The notes beneath the pieces were generated by a model. That model was not told the origin of the DNA and did no database searches. It saw only the letters and a list, made by a program, of their open reading frames with translations. Shown one piece after another: positions 41,532 through 53,668 of a stretch of 64,000 nt of DNA. The position numbers and the translations under genes were made by a program. Source of the stretch: Polytrichum commune (Eukaryota; Streptophyta; Polytrichopsida; Polytrichales; Polytrichaceae); contig OX485803.1 of assembly GCA_950295325.1 (NCBI GenBank), forward strand, positions 12,648,001 through 12,712,000, in the 5' to 3' direction. Within the stretch, counting starts at the first letter, position 1, and every line of letters starts with the position of its first letter.

Positions 41532-43140
41532 ATGAAAGTTGTACCTCTTTCTGAAGATCAATTGGAGTTGCAATTGCATGTATTTTTTAAGAAAGAAATT
41601 GTCAACACATCTTCCTGTCTTAAACGGTTGAGGTATCAATCAAGGGAGAAATCAAAATTCAACATTCCACTACGTCGAATGATTGCATTGTCTGTTGTTA
41701 GGCATTTTTTGAAAAATAACGTTATGAACCTAAATGCATATTTTGTTGCTTGTGGTTATATGGAGAATAATGGGGTTTTTTACATGGCCTTGGAAAACAA
41801 TGAGGGGAAAATAATAGATATTATCGATAGTATCATTGAATCATAAAGTGAGAATTGGGTACGGACAAATAATGCCTTTGAAAAAATATTTCAAACTGAT
41901 GAGGACCTCAAAGTTTTCTCAAGCAAAATGTTCATGGTGTGGGACGGAAATTACCGTTTGCAAGCATGATTGCACATGATTAATCGAGATCATACACATG
42001 ATTATGCTTGACATTATGTTGTTCAAAGTATTATTTTGGACGTCGAGAGAGATATTGCAACCATGTTGGCAGCTTTACATGAACTGAATTGGTAATTCCT
42101 TCATTTTTCTCTTTTTATTTGTTCGGTTCATTTGGTTTTCTTTTTAAAAATTTTTTATTGTATATATTTTTTTCTTGGCTTATCATTGGTTGTTTTATTT
42201 TGTCATGAGGAACCAAAAATTCCATGTTTGTACGAATCTTGTTCATAAGTTTTTCCGCATTCAAAGCATTGATGGGCAACCACTTTCATATTTTGAAAAA
42301 GTTGTCTCCAAAGAAGATCTTATTGACACTGATGCCAAACAAAAATCAAAACATAGGACTTGGTTAACTTTGACTGTTGAGGCTCCTAATGGATTTCCAT
42401 ACTAGGTTAATTTTTGTAAAGTATTAGTTTTTCACGCATTTTTTTTGTCTTGTATATTTTTTTGTCTTGTTTTAATTTTGATTTGTTTTATTGCATCTTA
42501 TTTTTATTATGTGTGATTTATGATACTCTTATATGTTTTTTCCCTGGTGTAGCAAGAGTTGGGAGATGTTGCTGCTACTGCTCAAAGGAAATTTTATGAG
42601 AAATAACCTGATCATGCATATTGGACTTCAAGTGCAATGGATGAATTTGTTTTCAAAGCTGTTGAGAGGATTAGATTGACTTCCCATTCGGAACTAAAGA
42701 AACAACTTTCCATTGCAGATCCTAAATATTCTCCTATGTTCTTAGAGTAGGTGAAGTCTCATTATGAAACTCACGATGAAAATCATGAGATGACTCAAGA
42801 AAAACTTTGGATGTTAGCAATTTCGGCAATGGATACATCTATGAAGATTAAGTGGCTTGAGAGGTGGAACAGTTCACCTGCTCTTCGTGAGGCTCTCAAG
42901 TTTCCTAAGTGGCTTCATAAAGCTACTTGGTGGGCTCAGGTGATAATTTTTTGTCTATGTTTTTTATGTTTTTTAATATTTTTTCAATCATTCAATTTTT
43001 CTAATCTTTATTTTGTATTTGGCAGTTGGCTATTGAGACCGAGAAGCTCTTTGATGCTACTGTGGCTGATATGCATATGTCCATCAATTATCTTCCAGAT
43101 GGTATGGATCCTTTGCCCATTATTTTTATTTTTGATATTT
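41532..43140 (+). pseudogene. Second MULE gene, unidentified, multi-exon and broken
   Basis: Starts MKVVPLSEDQLELQLHVFFK at 41532, runs 104 codons to a TAA at 41844-41846 and continues in frame (SENWVRTNNAFEKIFQTDED) with further stops. Later coding islands are 42184-42405 (FHVCTNLVHKFFRIQSIDGQ), 42553-42935 (ELGDVAATAQRKF and RIRLTSHSELKKQL, then EKLWMLAISAMDTSMKIKWL) and about 43023-43110 (LAIETEKLFDATVADMHMSI), separated by T-rich intron-like sequence. I do not recognise the family. It faces away from the transposase. It may be an accessory MULE gene or a captured host gene; several stops show decay. Confidence 0.45.
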
Positions 43141-45026
43141 GATTTCCAAGAACTTCAACAATTTAAACCTACTACCCGATTTATATTTACAATTCACTTT
43201 TGTTGTTCTTTATGTTTTGGACTTCGTAAATGTCACCCTCATGATGGTGTCATGATGTATTCAAATTTTACATTGATGTGTATTATAGTGAGACATTCTA
43301 ACGTGCTACACTTGTTTTCAACATGAGTTTGCTTACACATTGTCTCCAATTACATAATTATTATCTCAACAGTAGAATGTATATTAGTTCATTTTTAGTA
43401 CAAAATTGTTATAGCAACATTCTCATTTGTTGTTCATTTGGACTATAGACCCTTACATGTACTTCTACAATCATAGGGCCCCAACGGATTTACAAACCAT
43501 AACCGGAAAAAAATTAAAGGCTCACAGGTTCACACTCGCATGCTCACATACTAGCAACCCCGAGTCGTGTACATATTGGTATTTTTCATTGCTCACTACT
43601 TGCAATCTAGCATTCATATTGTTTGTCCTCCCCAATCTTCTTATTATTGAACCCTAAAAATTTGTTTCTTTAGGCCACGGTTATAGGATACTAGAGGTCC
43701 TATTACCAAATATTTTGTTTTCTTCACCGCTCACAAATTACCGCTCATCGCTCACCGCTCACAAGATAGCACTCCCCCCCCCCCTTTGATGTAGAGGTGG
43801 ATGAGGGAGGATTTGCCCTAGACTATCAAGTAGTTATAACATTTGAGTTATGTCACCGGAATTTGTCAAGAGATGAAATACTTGCAAAAACGGAGGCTAG
43901 ATTGAAAATTATGAACATTGAATTAGGAGAAATGCTAGGAGAACTGATAGCTATCATTTGTTTTCATGGCTCTAAGAGGTGGAGTAGTACAATCAAAATC
44001 CACTTCAAAAATCCAATGAAAGATGCCAATGACCTTCTACAAGGTATAAGGTCATTTATCCTCAAATTGGATAATATAACCTATTGTAGAGGAAAGGTCT
44101 TTAAATCATTTGTTTCAATAGCCATTACAAGCTTACTATCCGTCAAAATCTCTAGTCCAACACTAAAAGACAAAAAATGGTTTCAACTCCATGAAGAGAT
44201 TGTAAAGGATAGTTTCAAACGAGGATATGAGTTTGAAATTACCAATGTGCAAAAAAATGATAGTGCAGAATTTGCATGGATAAAAACACCATCTCCGGAC
44301 TAAGCTAAGAAAATCAAAACTTACAAGATTTCATTCTTCAATGAAATCATGGAAGTTAACTTTGCTAGCACCGAAAAACTCTCTGAGGATGATAAGGCTA
44401 GAAAGAATGCGGTGGTTTTAATTGTAAAAAACCTAAACAAAACCAAAACAACCACAGCCTTAGAAGAGGGTATAAAGAAACTTTTTGGAGAGAAAAATGT
44501 AGCGGGTATCTTCTTTAGATTGGAAAAAAGAAAACATGTAGGATCATGCAATGTGCAATGTCTAAATGCGGCAGTCTATAAGAAATACGTGAAACAAAAC
44601 CATTCGATTCTTAGCAAATATGTGGAATTTTCACCCCACCCCAAGAGTCTAGATGGAATTGACACTCCTTCCCCGCTATAACTTACTAGACTAGGGTTTC
44701 GCGATGTTAACATCGCACTGGCCAACACAATTCAAGCCTTGGAGAATGCTCCCTCAAAAGGCTACACAAAGGCGGACTTGAACAAAATGGTAGAAGAGGC
44801 GGTCAACAAAGAAGCAGTGGTAATTCGGAAAGAAATGAGCCTCCTCAAAGAAGAAATTGTACAAAAAGCAAAAATATATGCAGACAAAGTCCAAGCAGAG
44901 TCAAACCGCAACTCAAGAATACAAATTGCACTCCTCCAAAAACAAATGTGCATCACACTTGAAACTCTCCAAGCCGATCACCCCAACACACCCAAAATAG
45001 AAGGTAACATGGATACGTCAAACTAG

Positions 45027-45917
45027 TTTTGACATACGTAGTGACAAGAAAATATAATGCAATAAAAAAATATTTATATATTAAAAAATAACAAACCCCA
45101 ATATAAATACCGTATAGTATTATTAAATACTGTACAAAAATATACAAAATACACATTTAATACAAACAAAATAAACATAGTATTTATCAATACTACCCCA
45201 AAAATACAAACAAATAACATACAAATTAAATTCAAAACTAAGTTACTTATTGAACACATTAAAAATAACATACAAATAAACAACCAACCTCTAATACACA
45301 ACAAAAAGAAATACACACAAAGAAACACACACACAAAAACAAAAAAACAATACACAATAAAAACCAAAATACTAAATACCAAACACCCCACAAAGCACCA
45401 AACAAAGCACCAAATGCTCAAGGAGTGCACTATTCATTAAAACCAAGCATCACGTGCGTGCATGCCCCTTATTAAAATACCCCTGTATACATTTTATTTT
45501 TGCTAAAATCAAGCAATATACTTACAAATCTCATTGCTTCAAAATACATTTCCATACGTACACAAGGGTCCAAAAACAAATACAGAAATTGTATATAACA
45601 TGTATACAAATGTTTGGAAATGCAACAATATGGCCCTATTATATGTATAATATCAAATCATGGATTTTTAGTTATAAAGTCGTTACTTAGTGGATGAAAA
45701 AACACATGATTCTTGGTCCAGGTCTGACTTGAACGCGTTAACGCGTAAATGCGTACTTTACATATATTTTTCTATAGCCTCATGTATATCTACTTCTTGC
45801 TTAATAGCAATATGTCTCTTGTATGTACATTTTGTACATGCTTGTTTTAAATAATACCCCTTTTGTGCACCCACGTGTATAAATACAGTACTGGAACAGT
45901 GCACTCCCTGGGACCAA
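45027..45917 (+). other. A-rich spacer between the ORF1-like frame and LINE ORF2
   Basis: Strongly A/C-rich on the plus strand up to about 45430, then mixed. The antisense frame 45074-45430 is a hydrophobic artefact of the A-rich strand. It could be the inter-ORF region of the LINE or the 5' UTR of a separate copy. No other feature seen. Confidence 0.45.
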
Positions 45918-46160
45918 ATGGCCTCGGCCTACCGGCCTCGCCACAAAATAAAACAAACAAAACACTCACACTACCACAACTTCTATCACACCTTTTTCAT
46001 AAACACAAAATTCATGCAAAAACAAACCAAACACACACACTACTCCCCCAAATATACACAAAAACCAATACATGTCCTACCCAACCTATTTACCACAAAC
46101 AAATATATACTAATAAAATATTATAAAAGAAATAAAAGAAATCCAAAAACCAAACAACAC

Positions 46161-46229
46161 CAAGAATACCACTTCGTTAATAAACTAGCGTTATTACAAT
46201 GCGGAGCCATTGAAACCAACCCAGGGCCA
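46161..46229 (+). other. 2A-like ribosome-skipping motif near the N-terminus of LINE ORF2
   Basis: Residues about 92-104 of the frame read LLQCGAIETNPGP. The 2A consensus ends D(V/I)ExNPG, with skipping before the final Pro. Here everything matches except Ala in place of Asp. A hydrophobic LALL stretch precedes it, as in other 2A-like sequences. Such motifs are known at the N-terminus of some non-LTR retrotransposons, including trypanosome L1Tc. Activity is untested, and the Ala may weaken it. Confidence 0.6.
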
Positions 46230-49200
46230 ATGCCAAATGTATCGCGTACACACCCAACGATACACAAACAAAAAGCTAGAACCTACTTCATCCCTAACAC
46301 AATTAAACTTCACCCGGAATACCAACACCTTACAAACATGTTTGCTCCTATATTAAAAAATGATCACCCGTCGCACCGACAATCAATTTTGACGTTCCCA
46401 CACCTACACCAATACATACAAACGATAAACCACTCACCTTTACCCCATATACTATATGTCATTATTACAACAATTAGCCCTTCAATAAATACATGCAATA
46501 ATATACTAGCTCAACCTAATACCTATCACTTTAACACATAATGGACTAATACACTCATAAACGAGTTAGCCAGCCTTAACAACCCCCCAGAAAGGTATAT
46601 CCGTACCCAACACCCCTATACCAAATTTGTCACAACACACCAAGACATAATACAACCCCATGACTCAATAAATAAAAAATTATATAATTTCATATACAGC
46701 CAGGAAACACCGCCAACCCCAACTGAAATCCAAAACAGATTTCCCTTTCTGCCAGATAAACTAATACACGAATCCCTTCGATGCTTTGAAACATTAAATG
46801 AATACTCCCACCCGCCGCCACCCCCAAACATCCTCACACAAACAACTAGAATAAACATCAACACCAACCAAGAAACAAACATAATAACCTGGAATGTAGC
46901 ATCACTTAACACAGCCTTACCCAACCTACAAAGTCTCATTACCCACACACAAACAAACATAGCAATCATGTTATTCAAGAGACCAAACTCACAGCAACAA
47001 AATCCACAAAATACATCAAAAACTTATTCCCCCAATATAAAGTCATATTTAATAACATACACGCACTCACAAGGTGCCTTCATCAAAGAATGCCTTACAC
47101 ACAAGGAAGGGGTGGACTGCTCACACTCATACACAACAAATATGCCTTCCCGGGGAATATCACCAAAATTCCAACGCCTGTAAACATCTCACCATATCTC
47201 CAAATAATACGAATAAACAATCACCCACTACAACCATGGCTAATTATCCACATGTACATGCACACACATAGAGGATATCCAACTCATACCTAACATAAAA
47301 GCCACAATCACCAATCAAATCACCGCCCACCCAAATCACATATACAATCTGTGCGGAGACTTTAACCGTGATATTGCACTTATTGGTAGACAAAACGACA
47401 ATCTTAATACACCACCACAAGACATAGATATACAATATAAAACCTTCACTACATCTCTAAACTTAGAATATATCCCAACAAATGCCACATTTTCAAGACA
47501 GGGTGGCAACAACTATATATACATCCACCAGCCTGATCGATGATTTCTATATTAACTCAAAGGATTATAGAAGATAATTCTCTACAACAAACACCCATAT
47601 GGACCTAAACTCAGACCATTACCCAATCATCCTGCATATACCACACAACGCATTACTAGCAAGACCTATGCCCCAAAACAACAATACACATACTAGGATT
47701 CTAAACCCGATACCACCTAACAACTTGGGAAAGTTTAATATTAAGTTTTTTGAAGAAAACACCATGCAAATTGACACCCTAATCACCCTCCTTGAAAATC
47801 ACGACCATCTCACATGCACCCAATGGAAAGAGGCATGCGCTACATTAGACAACATAATAGAAAAAATTTCAAAAACCATAGAAGAAACATGTAGTGCAAC
47901 TCCAATACAACAACTTACAAATCGTACAGCCCAACAAGGTGGCTCCCTACCGCGCAAACTAGCTAAACAATGGAAAAAACACCTAGCTACATACCATCTT
48001 ATCAGAAAAACTATATACATTACAAAAAATGACCCAAACTTACAAACACATCCAATACTAACTGAAATACGTAACCACCAACATGTACAAATCTCCTACC
48101 TTCCAACAACAAACACCTCGCTAAACGTATGGATAAACGAAATAGCAGCTATCGCAAAAACCGCCAATAAACAAGCTAAAAACATAACCACCAAATACAC
48201 TAAAAATTGTATACTAAAAGCAATATCCAAATATAGACAACTCTACGAAAAGAACCCTAAGAAAGTAAATAGGAAAATATTCAAAAACTCCGAAACCTCA
48301 CCGCTTGACTCCATCACGGATAGACAAAACAACATCCTAACCAACCCTGAAAACATCGCAAAAGAAATTCACATACAACAATCCATTAGTAACCGCCCCA
48401 CAGTTCTCATTTGCCACCACCAACCAAGACACCCACAACATTGTACATGTAGTGTAAGACAATACCCATGGCACGACCTTGACGGCTTTACCATAGACCA
48501 ACGAGGAGAACCTAAAATTCCACTCCATACATATTTTGATCAAGCAACATATGATCTATGCCTAAAAAACCTTGGTAATAATAAAGCCCCTGGCCTTGAC
48601 AAAATTTCCAACTCAATTCTAAAAAACATGCCACCATGTTTTTACAAACTATTGTTTTTATTTTTCAAACACTGCTATAAAGAGAAACAAATCCCTGCAT
48701 CATGGAAAACTAGCCTCACAGTTCTACTTTATAAAAAAAAAAATCCATCACAACTAACGAACCATAGACCTATCGCTCTAGCTAACACCATATACAAACT
48801 TTACACAAGCACATTGACATCTATCCTCTCTGCCTACGAAGAAAAACACCAAACACTACATGATAGTCAAGAAGGATTTAGAGCAAAAAGAGAAACATCC
48901 AGACAACTCCAAGTACTTATTGCTGCATTAGAAGATGCAAGATTCATAAACCAAAACATCTACATTCTCTACATAGACTTCAAAAATGCCTTTGGATTCA
49001 TTGACCACGCAAGATTCCTAGCCATAATGAAAGACCTCGGATATCCAAATGATGTCATAAAACTAATTGGGAACATATATTCACAATCTACTACTATATT
49101 CACTGGAGTACATTTTGGTAAAACAAAGCCTATTCCCATTCAAAGAGGAACAATACAAGGAGATACCCTAAGCCCATACATATTCCTCATATTTCTAGAA

Positions 49201-52200
49201 CCCCTTCTTAGATGGTTACAACAAGGAAATAACGGATATACATTCGGAACCTCTAAAGTAAAAATCTCCTCAGCAGCATATGCCGATGACTTAGCAATCA
49301 TTGCTAACAAACTAAGTGCGGTATATCCCTACAAATACAATTCAACAAACTTGACAAATTTTGTGAATGGGCTGGCATGGACCTTGGGATCCCCAAATGC
49401 GCAGTAACTGGATGCCCAAACAAATCCAAAATGAGCCCATAGCATTCAAAGTCCATATTCAAGCCACCAATATACACTACAAAAATGAACCTATTCCAAT
49501 GTTAATCAAAACGAGCCATATACATATTTTGGAATAAACCTATCCCCCTTACTAAAATGGAAAACACAAATACATACCACCACCACCAAAGTCGTAAAAC
49601 AATGCAAAGAACTAGTAGCATGTCCAACTACTATGCAACAAAAAATTAATATGGCAGACACAGTCATACGGGCTGGAATTACATACAGCTTCTACGCCGT
49701 ACCATATTCTTTACCTGCCATCAAGAAATTATACAAAAATATTATCGCCCTCCACAAAACAATATGCGGAATTCCAAAATGCACATCAAACATAGTCACG
49801 CAACTCCCTCACAATCTATTTAGAATAGAAGCCTTCTTACTTAAAAACGCCTACCTACGATGTATCGGTGAACAACTACAACATGCCCTTAATGACACAG
49901 GAAGACTAGGGAAAATTTACAATGGACTACTACAATCCATATTAGCAAAATTTGGTGGCTCTGAAGTAATACCTTGCATCAAATATCACCACTATGTCCG
50001 CTCACCTATAACTAGAACATTATTCCTACTCAAAAAAGAAGTTAGAGTCCACTTAAAAAGTACAATGGACAATTTCCTATTAAACACTTTCCCACTCGAA
50101 AATGTTTGGATGAAAGAAGCACAAAATATCTACGGCCTAAACCCTCAAACATCACTTAAACTACTACAAAAGTTACTAATGCACAATATACTTAGGCTAG
50201 AGCAAATCACCCTACCCAATGGCCTTAATATGATGAGTCCAACCGATTTTAGAAACTATCATTCTAGCCCCACCAAACTAATTAAAAGTGCACTAAACAT
50301 TGCTCAACAACTATTATGCCACCCATCCTGTCCCCCGCAATGCCGACAACCGTACCCTCATCACCATCCCCCAAGAACACTAAAAGACAAATACATTATA
50401 ATAAATCACAACATTCTTCCTAGACAACCCGAACCCCCAGTACACCCCCCAAATCCACCCCACCCGCACCAACCCCCCCCCCCCCTCCCACCAAGAAACA
50501 TCTTTAATAACCCTAGACAATTCCCTATCTACATCATCCTTGATCATAAACAACGACACTACACTGACTCCAATGGGATAAAGAGAAATGATACATCATA
50601 TCTATGCCAATGGATAATAAGAAACAATAACACATACAAAAAATGGCGAACCCAAAGAGACTTATTCCCTTGGTACGACACTAATACATGTACCCATAAC
50701 ACTAAACTATTAACTCAATACTATACCAAAAAACAACACAAACATTTCTCAAATCTAATAAATGCCCACTTCGCTATAGAACAACAACGTGATACAATAT
50801 ATGTTACCCCCGCTACAATTATACCAATGGCACATATCTCTATCTACGAATGCAACCCCGAGAGTGATATAGAAACCAACGCCAACACTATACAAACACA
50901 TTTTGATGTTGCCCACATATATGAAGATAATGGGTGACACCTCATCACCATCCCCAAAACCAGACTACATTGGTTATGGAAACAATACCAACTCGTAAAA
51001 AATACCCCACATGGACTATAACCACCCACACAATCATTTGAAACTGAAATTGTATGGCTATACCAACGATACAAATACCACATCCCAAAGAATGATCCTT
51101 TGAAACTAACCCAATACACACTACCAACACCAATATTAAACTTCCTCACCACATCATTTAATGTTAACCACTCATATTTTTCATCTCCAGTCACATGTCC
51201 TATACACCTCAACCAATTCTACTCACCATTTCCAAGAGACAAGATATTTGGATCCATAGGGAAAGCCTTCGACCATAAATGGAAAGGAATAGGATATGCC
51301 CACCCAAATAATGCAACATACCTACTACAGGCCATACATTGGGCTCGTCTTGCCGCCAAAATAGACCCATATACCATCACAATAATCATATCACCAGATA
51401 CCAACTGGTACCAAAACTCTGACCCACATTCCAATCCATACCCAGACACACATATCATCGCCCACTTTGCCGCAGATACCATTATATACAAAGAACCCAC
51501 TATACCACCAGAATTAAACATACCTAGAAAATAACCTTCCTTGATACAAATATTATGCATACACCACCAAAATAACACCATAGGAACCCACGACCAATTA
51601 AACCAACTCATCTATATAGCAAACAATCTCTCAATACAACAACTACACACCCAAATTGCCACACACACTCCCCCAGGCACCCCTGTCAATGCTAGTAAAA
51701 AATGGTCCAAATTCAATTACACAAATACCCCTTTATTCAATGTAACACCTGTACCTCAACTACCTAACTATCAAACTAATTTACCACTAAAATTCCACCC
51801 ACAATTTAGCTACTACACCGATGGCTCATTCAAAAAACCTAAAGAAATCCTCCTAGGAACATGGAGAAGAGAAAAAACATGATATGGCATCTATAGTCCT
51901 AAAGGGCTTAGCATCTCCAAAAGACTACATGGTCATCAAAATATCCTACGTGCAGAAATGATTGCTATCCATGAAACACTACGAATTATTAATAACCAAT
52001 ACCCAAACGAACCCGCATACATATTTACTGATAATCTAAACGTACTATATCTACTAAACACACAAATTAAACACCCCACTCTACATAATAGTCACCCCGA
52101 CCAAGTCACACTCGCCTCCATGGTCCGACTGCTTCAAAACCGATCCCAACCTATCACACTATACAAAATAAGGGCACATATCAACATAGACGGTAACGAA

Positions 52201-52603
52201 CAAGCGGATAAACTAGCAAAAGAAGGCCTAGGCCTACCTCACGAAAACGCTATACATCATCCATTCGAACATGCCCACGCTATATCATACTACTATCAAA
52301 AAGACGAATGGCCCTCCATGATAGACACACCAGACAAAGGCCCCGTTAGATTCCTAGAAAAACAAATTATAAAATACGATAGAATAAAAAACCTAGAACC
52401 TATGGCCACACACACCCCTAATATCTATAAATGGACAGGAAATGCAAACATCGATAAAGAACTCTCCAATGAATTCTGGAACAACCCTAGTATTACAGAC
52501 AAACAAAAATCTTGCCTCATCAAATTTCGTACGGGAACTTACATGGGTCACGCCAGAAAACAACTATTCTTTGGCAGGCAAAGATACCCTACCATTACTT
52601 GTC

Positions 52604-53234
52604 CTATCTGCAACTCATATGAACCAGACACGTGACTACACGTACTACTTACATGTAGACAACAACATATACACTCACTTCACGTTAAAAGACATAACAA
52701 AGCTGTATGGGAAATAAGAAAAATGTTAATATCGTCCGAAAAATCCAGATGTTACACTCTCATGAACGCTGGTACATTCAATAACAACCCCCAAGAAAAC
52801 ACCGTCCCTAACTGGCTATTACCATGTACATGTGGAACCCAAAGATGCCATTGTAACGCCCGATTTAGACCCGACATCCTCTGCGTTAAAGGTTTGCCAT
52901 ACCAAAACGAACCACCCACAAATATTGACCAAAATCTTATCATACAATTCATTGAATTCACATATTGTAACGACATATTCTCACCGGAACACTCGAAGCT
53001 AAAGCTAACAAATATAGACCCTTAATAGAAAACATAGCCGCTAGAGGCTGGAAAATTGACCCGATCATCGTTATTACAGCAGGCGCTAGAGCTGCAACAC
53101 ACACCCCATCAATGAAAATACTTGAAGACAAATTCAAACTACATATGTCAGCCATTCGAAACACCTTTAAAAACATAAACACCATTGCCATACAATATGC
53201 CATGTCCATCCTCCTCCACAAAAGAAGATTATAA
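52604..53234 (+). other. CCHC knuckle plus R2-like PD-(D/E)XK endonuclease domain of the LINE
   Basis: CPIC...LHVLLTC gives a C-x2-C-x9-H-x4-C knuckle followed by a RHNKAV block. RPD has its Asp codon at 52873-52875; FIEFTYC has its Glu codon at 52954-52956; AKANKY lies at 53004-53021 in a shifted frame. Then comes GWKIDPIIVITAGARA. This order (knuckle, PD, D/E, K-x2-KY, hydrophobic strand then Gly/Ala turn) parallels the C-terminal endonuclease of R2-type elements. Two disruptions, TGA 52633-52635 and a frameshift near 53000, inactivate it here. Confidence 0.65.
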
Positions 53235-53668
53235 AATAATCAACCTCTACCTCAATTACAAGACCCCCCTAGTCAATAAATAAATAAATACTAAAAATAT
53301 AATAATTAAAACCACATTAGTATATATTGGCAACGGGCACAATTCCCCCTGCCACGCGAAAGACGGACTACTAGGTGACATAAACATCACACTCCCAATA
53401 CTTACGCAAACACACTCACCAGAATCTAAAACACCAAGAGTTAAAACCTTGCACCAAACAAATCCAAGACTAACCAGTCCTTATTGGGTATTGGTTCTAT
53501 TTGTTACTGGTTACTTGTGACTATAGTGTCTACTCTCGAAAGGGGGAAGTAGTTCTATACCTCTATTCCTTTGTCCAGTGGACATAGGTCTAGGGGTGGA
53601 ACGAACATACACTTCATTCACGTCGGCCTCCTAACGGAGTCCGAAGTTTCTCTTCTTCTTCTTCTTCT
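53235..53668 (+). mobile_element. LINE 3' untranslated region with (TTC)n tail
   Basis: After the last coding block comes AT-rich sequence, then a GC-richer terminal segment (about 53480-53640). It ends GTTTCTCTTCTTCTTCTTC at about 53645-53668. A short microsatellite in place of poly(A) is usual for several LINE clades. The 3' boundary is therefore near 53668. No target duplication was matched because the 5' end is undefined. Confidence 0.55.

Larger units (their letters stand above)
37665..43782. mobile_element. MULE-like DNA transposon, ~6.1 kb
   Basis: CCTTTGATG flanks both sides (37656-37664 and 43783-43791), a 9-bp target duplication typical of Mutator-like elements. Removing one copy plus the element restores the interrupted reading frame. 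The left end GGGAAACTATCTTATGAGCG pairs with the inverse right end (GAGTGCTATCTTGTGAGCGG). Both ends carry runs of TGAGCGGTGAGCGATGAGCA-type repeats: 37680-37740 on the left, 43727-43763 inverted on the right. It contains a minus-strand SWIM-type transposase gene, a plus-strand second gene, a SINE-like tRNA-derived piece and a palindromic satellite. The transposase is frameshifted, so this copy is probably immobile by itself. Confidence 0.8.
37268..45026 (+). pseudogene. LINE ORF1-like protein pseudogene, split by a MULE
   Basis: The N-terminal part (37268-37664, starting MSTSANVVATTRKLFEQKN) stops at QVPFD, where a DNA transposon begins. Reading resumes in the same phase at 43785 (FDVEVDEGGFALDYQVV) and runs to 45026. 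In-frame stops TAA at 44301-44303 and 44679-44681 break it. Total length would be about 545 residues. Positions 44397-44650 suggest an RRM-like fold: strand NAVVLIVKNL, helix TALEEGIKKLFG, strand AGIFFRLE, strand SCNVQCLN, helix, strand YVEFSP. The C-terminus (ADLNKMVEEAVNKEAVVIRK...) is a probable coiled coil. RRM plus coiled coil fits a LINE ORF1 RNA-binding protein. That it belongs to the LINE ORF2 downstream is inferred from order and strand. Confidence 0.6.
45918..53234 (+). pseudogene. LINE ORF2 pseudogene: 2A-like, APE, RT, RNase H, CCHC and RLE-like nuclease
   Basis: Starts MASAYRPRHKIKQ. The coding order is clear through several stops and frameshifts. A 2A-like motif CGAIETNPGP lies at 46200-46229. 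The APE endonuclease starts near NIITWNVASLN (46878), with CGDFNRD (about 47352) and NSDHYPI (about 47611). RT has NKAPGLDKIS, YIDFKNAFGFIDH and AYADDLAII (about 49276). A long thumb region follows (49633-50937). RNase H has YYTDGSF (about 51811), AYIFTDNLNVLYLL and GNEQADKLAKEGL. Then come CPICNSYEPDT(stop)LHVLLTC and RPDILC...IEFTYC...AKANKYRPL, resembling the R2-type knuckle and restriction-like endonuclease. Breaks include TAA 46539, a shift near 46970, shifts near 47270, 49325 and 49450, TGA 50936 and 52633, and a shift near 53000. It is A/C-rich, unlike its neighbours. Confidence 0.85.

Noticed and set aside
45074-45430. Hydrophobic 118-codon minus-strand frame as a membrane protein
   Set aside because: The A-rich plus strand makes T-rich antisense codons that encode Phe, Leu, Ile and Cys; a compositional artefact.
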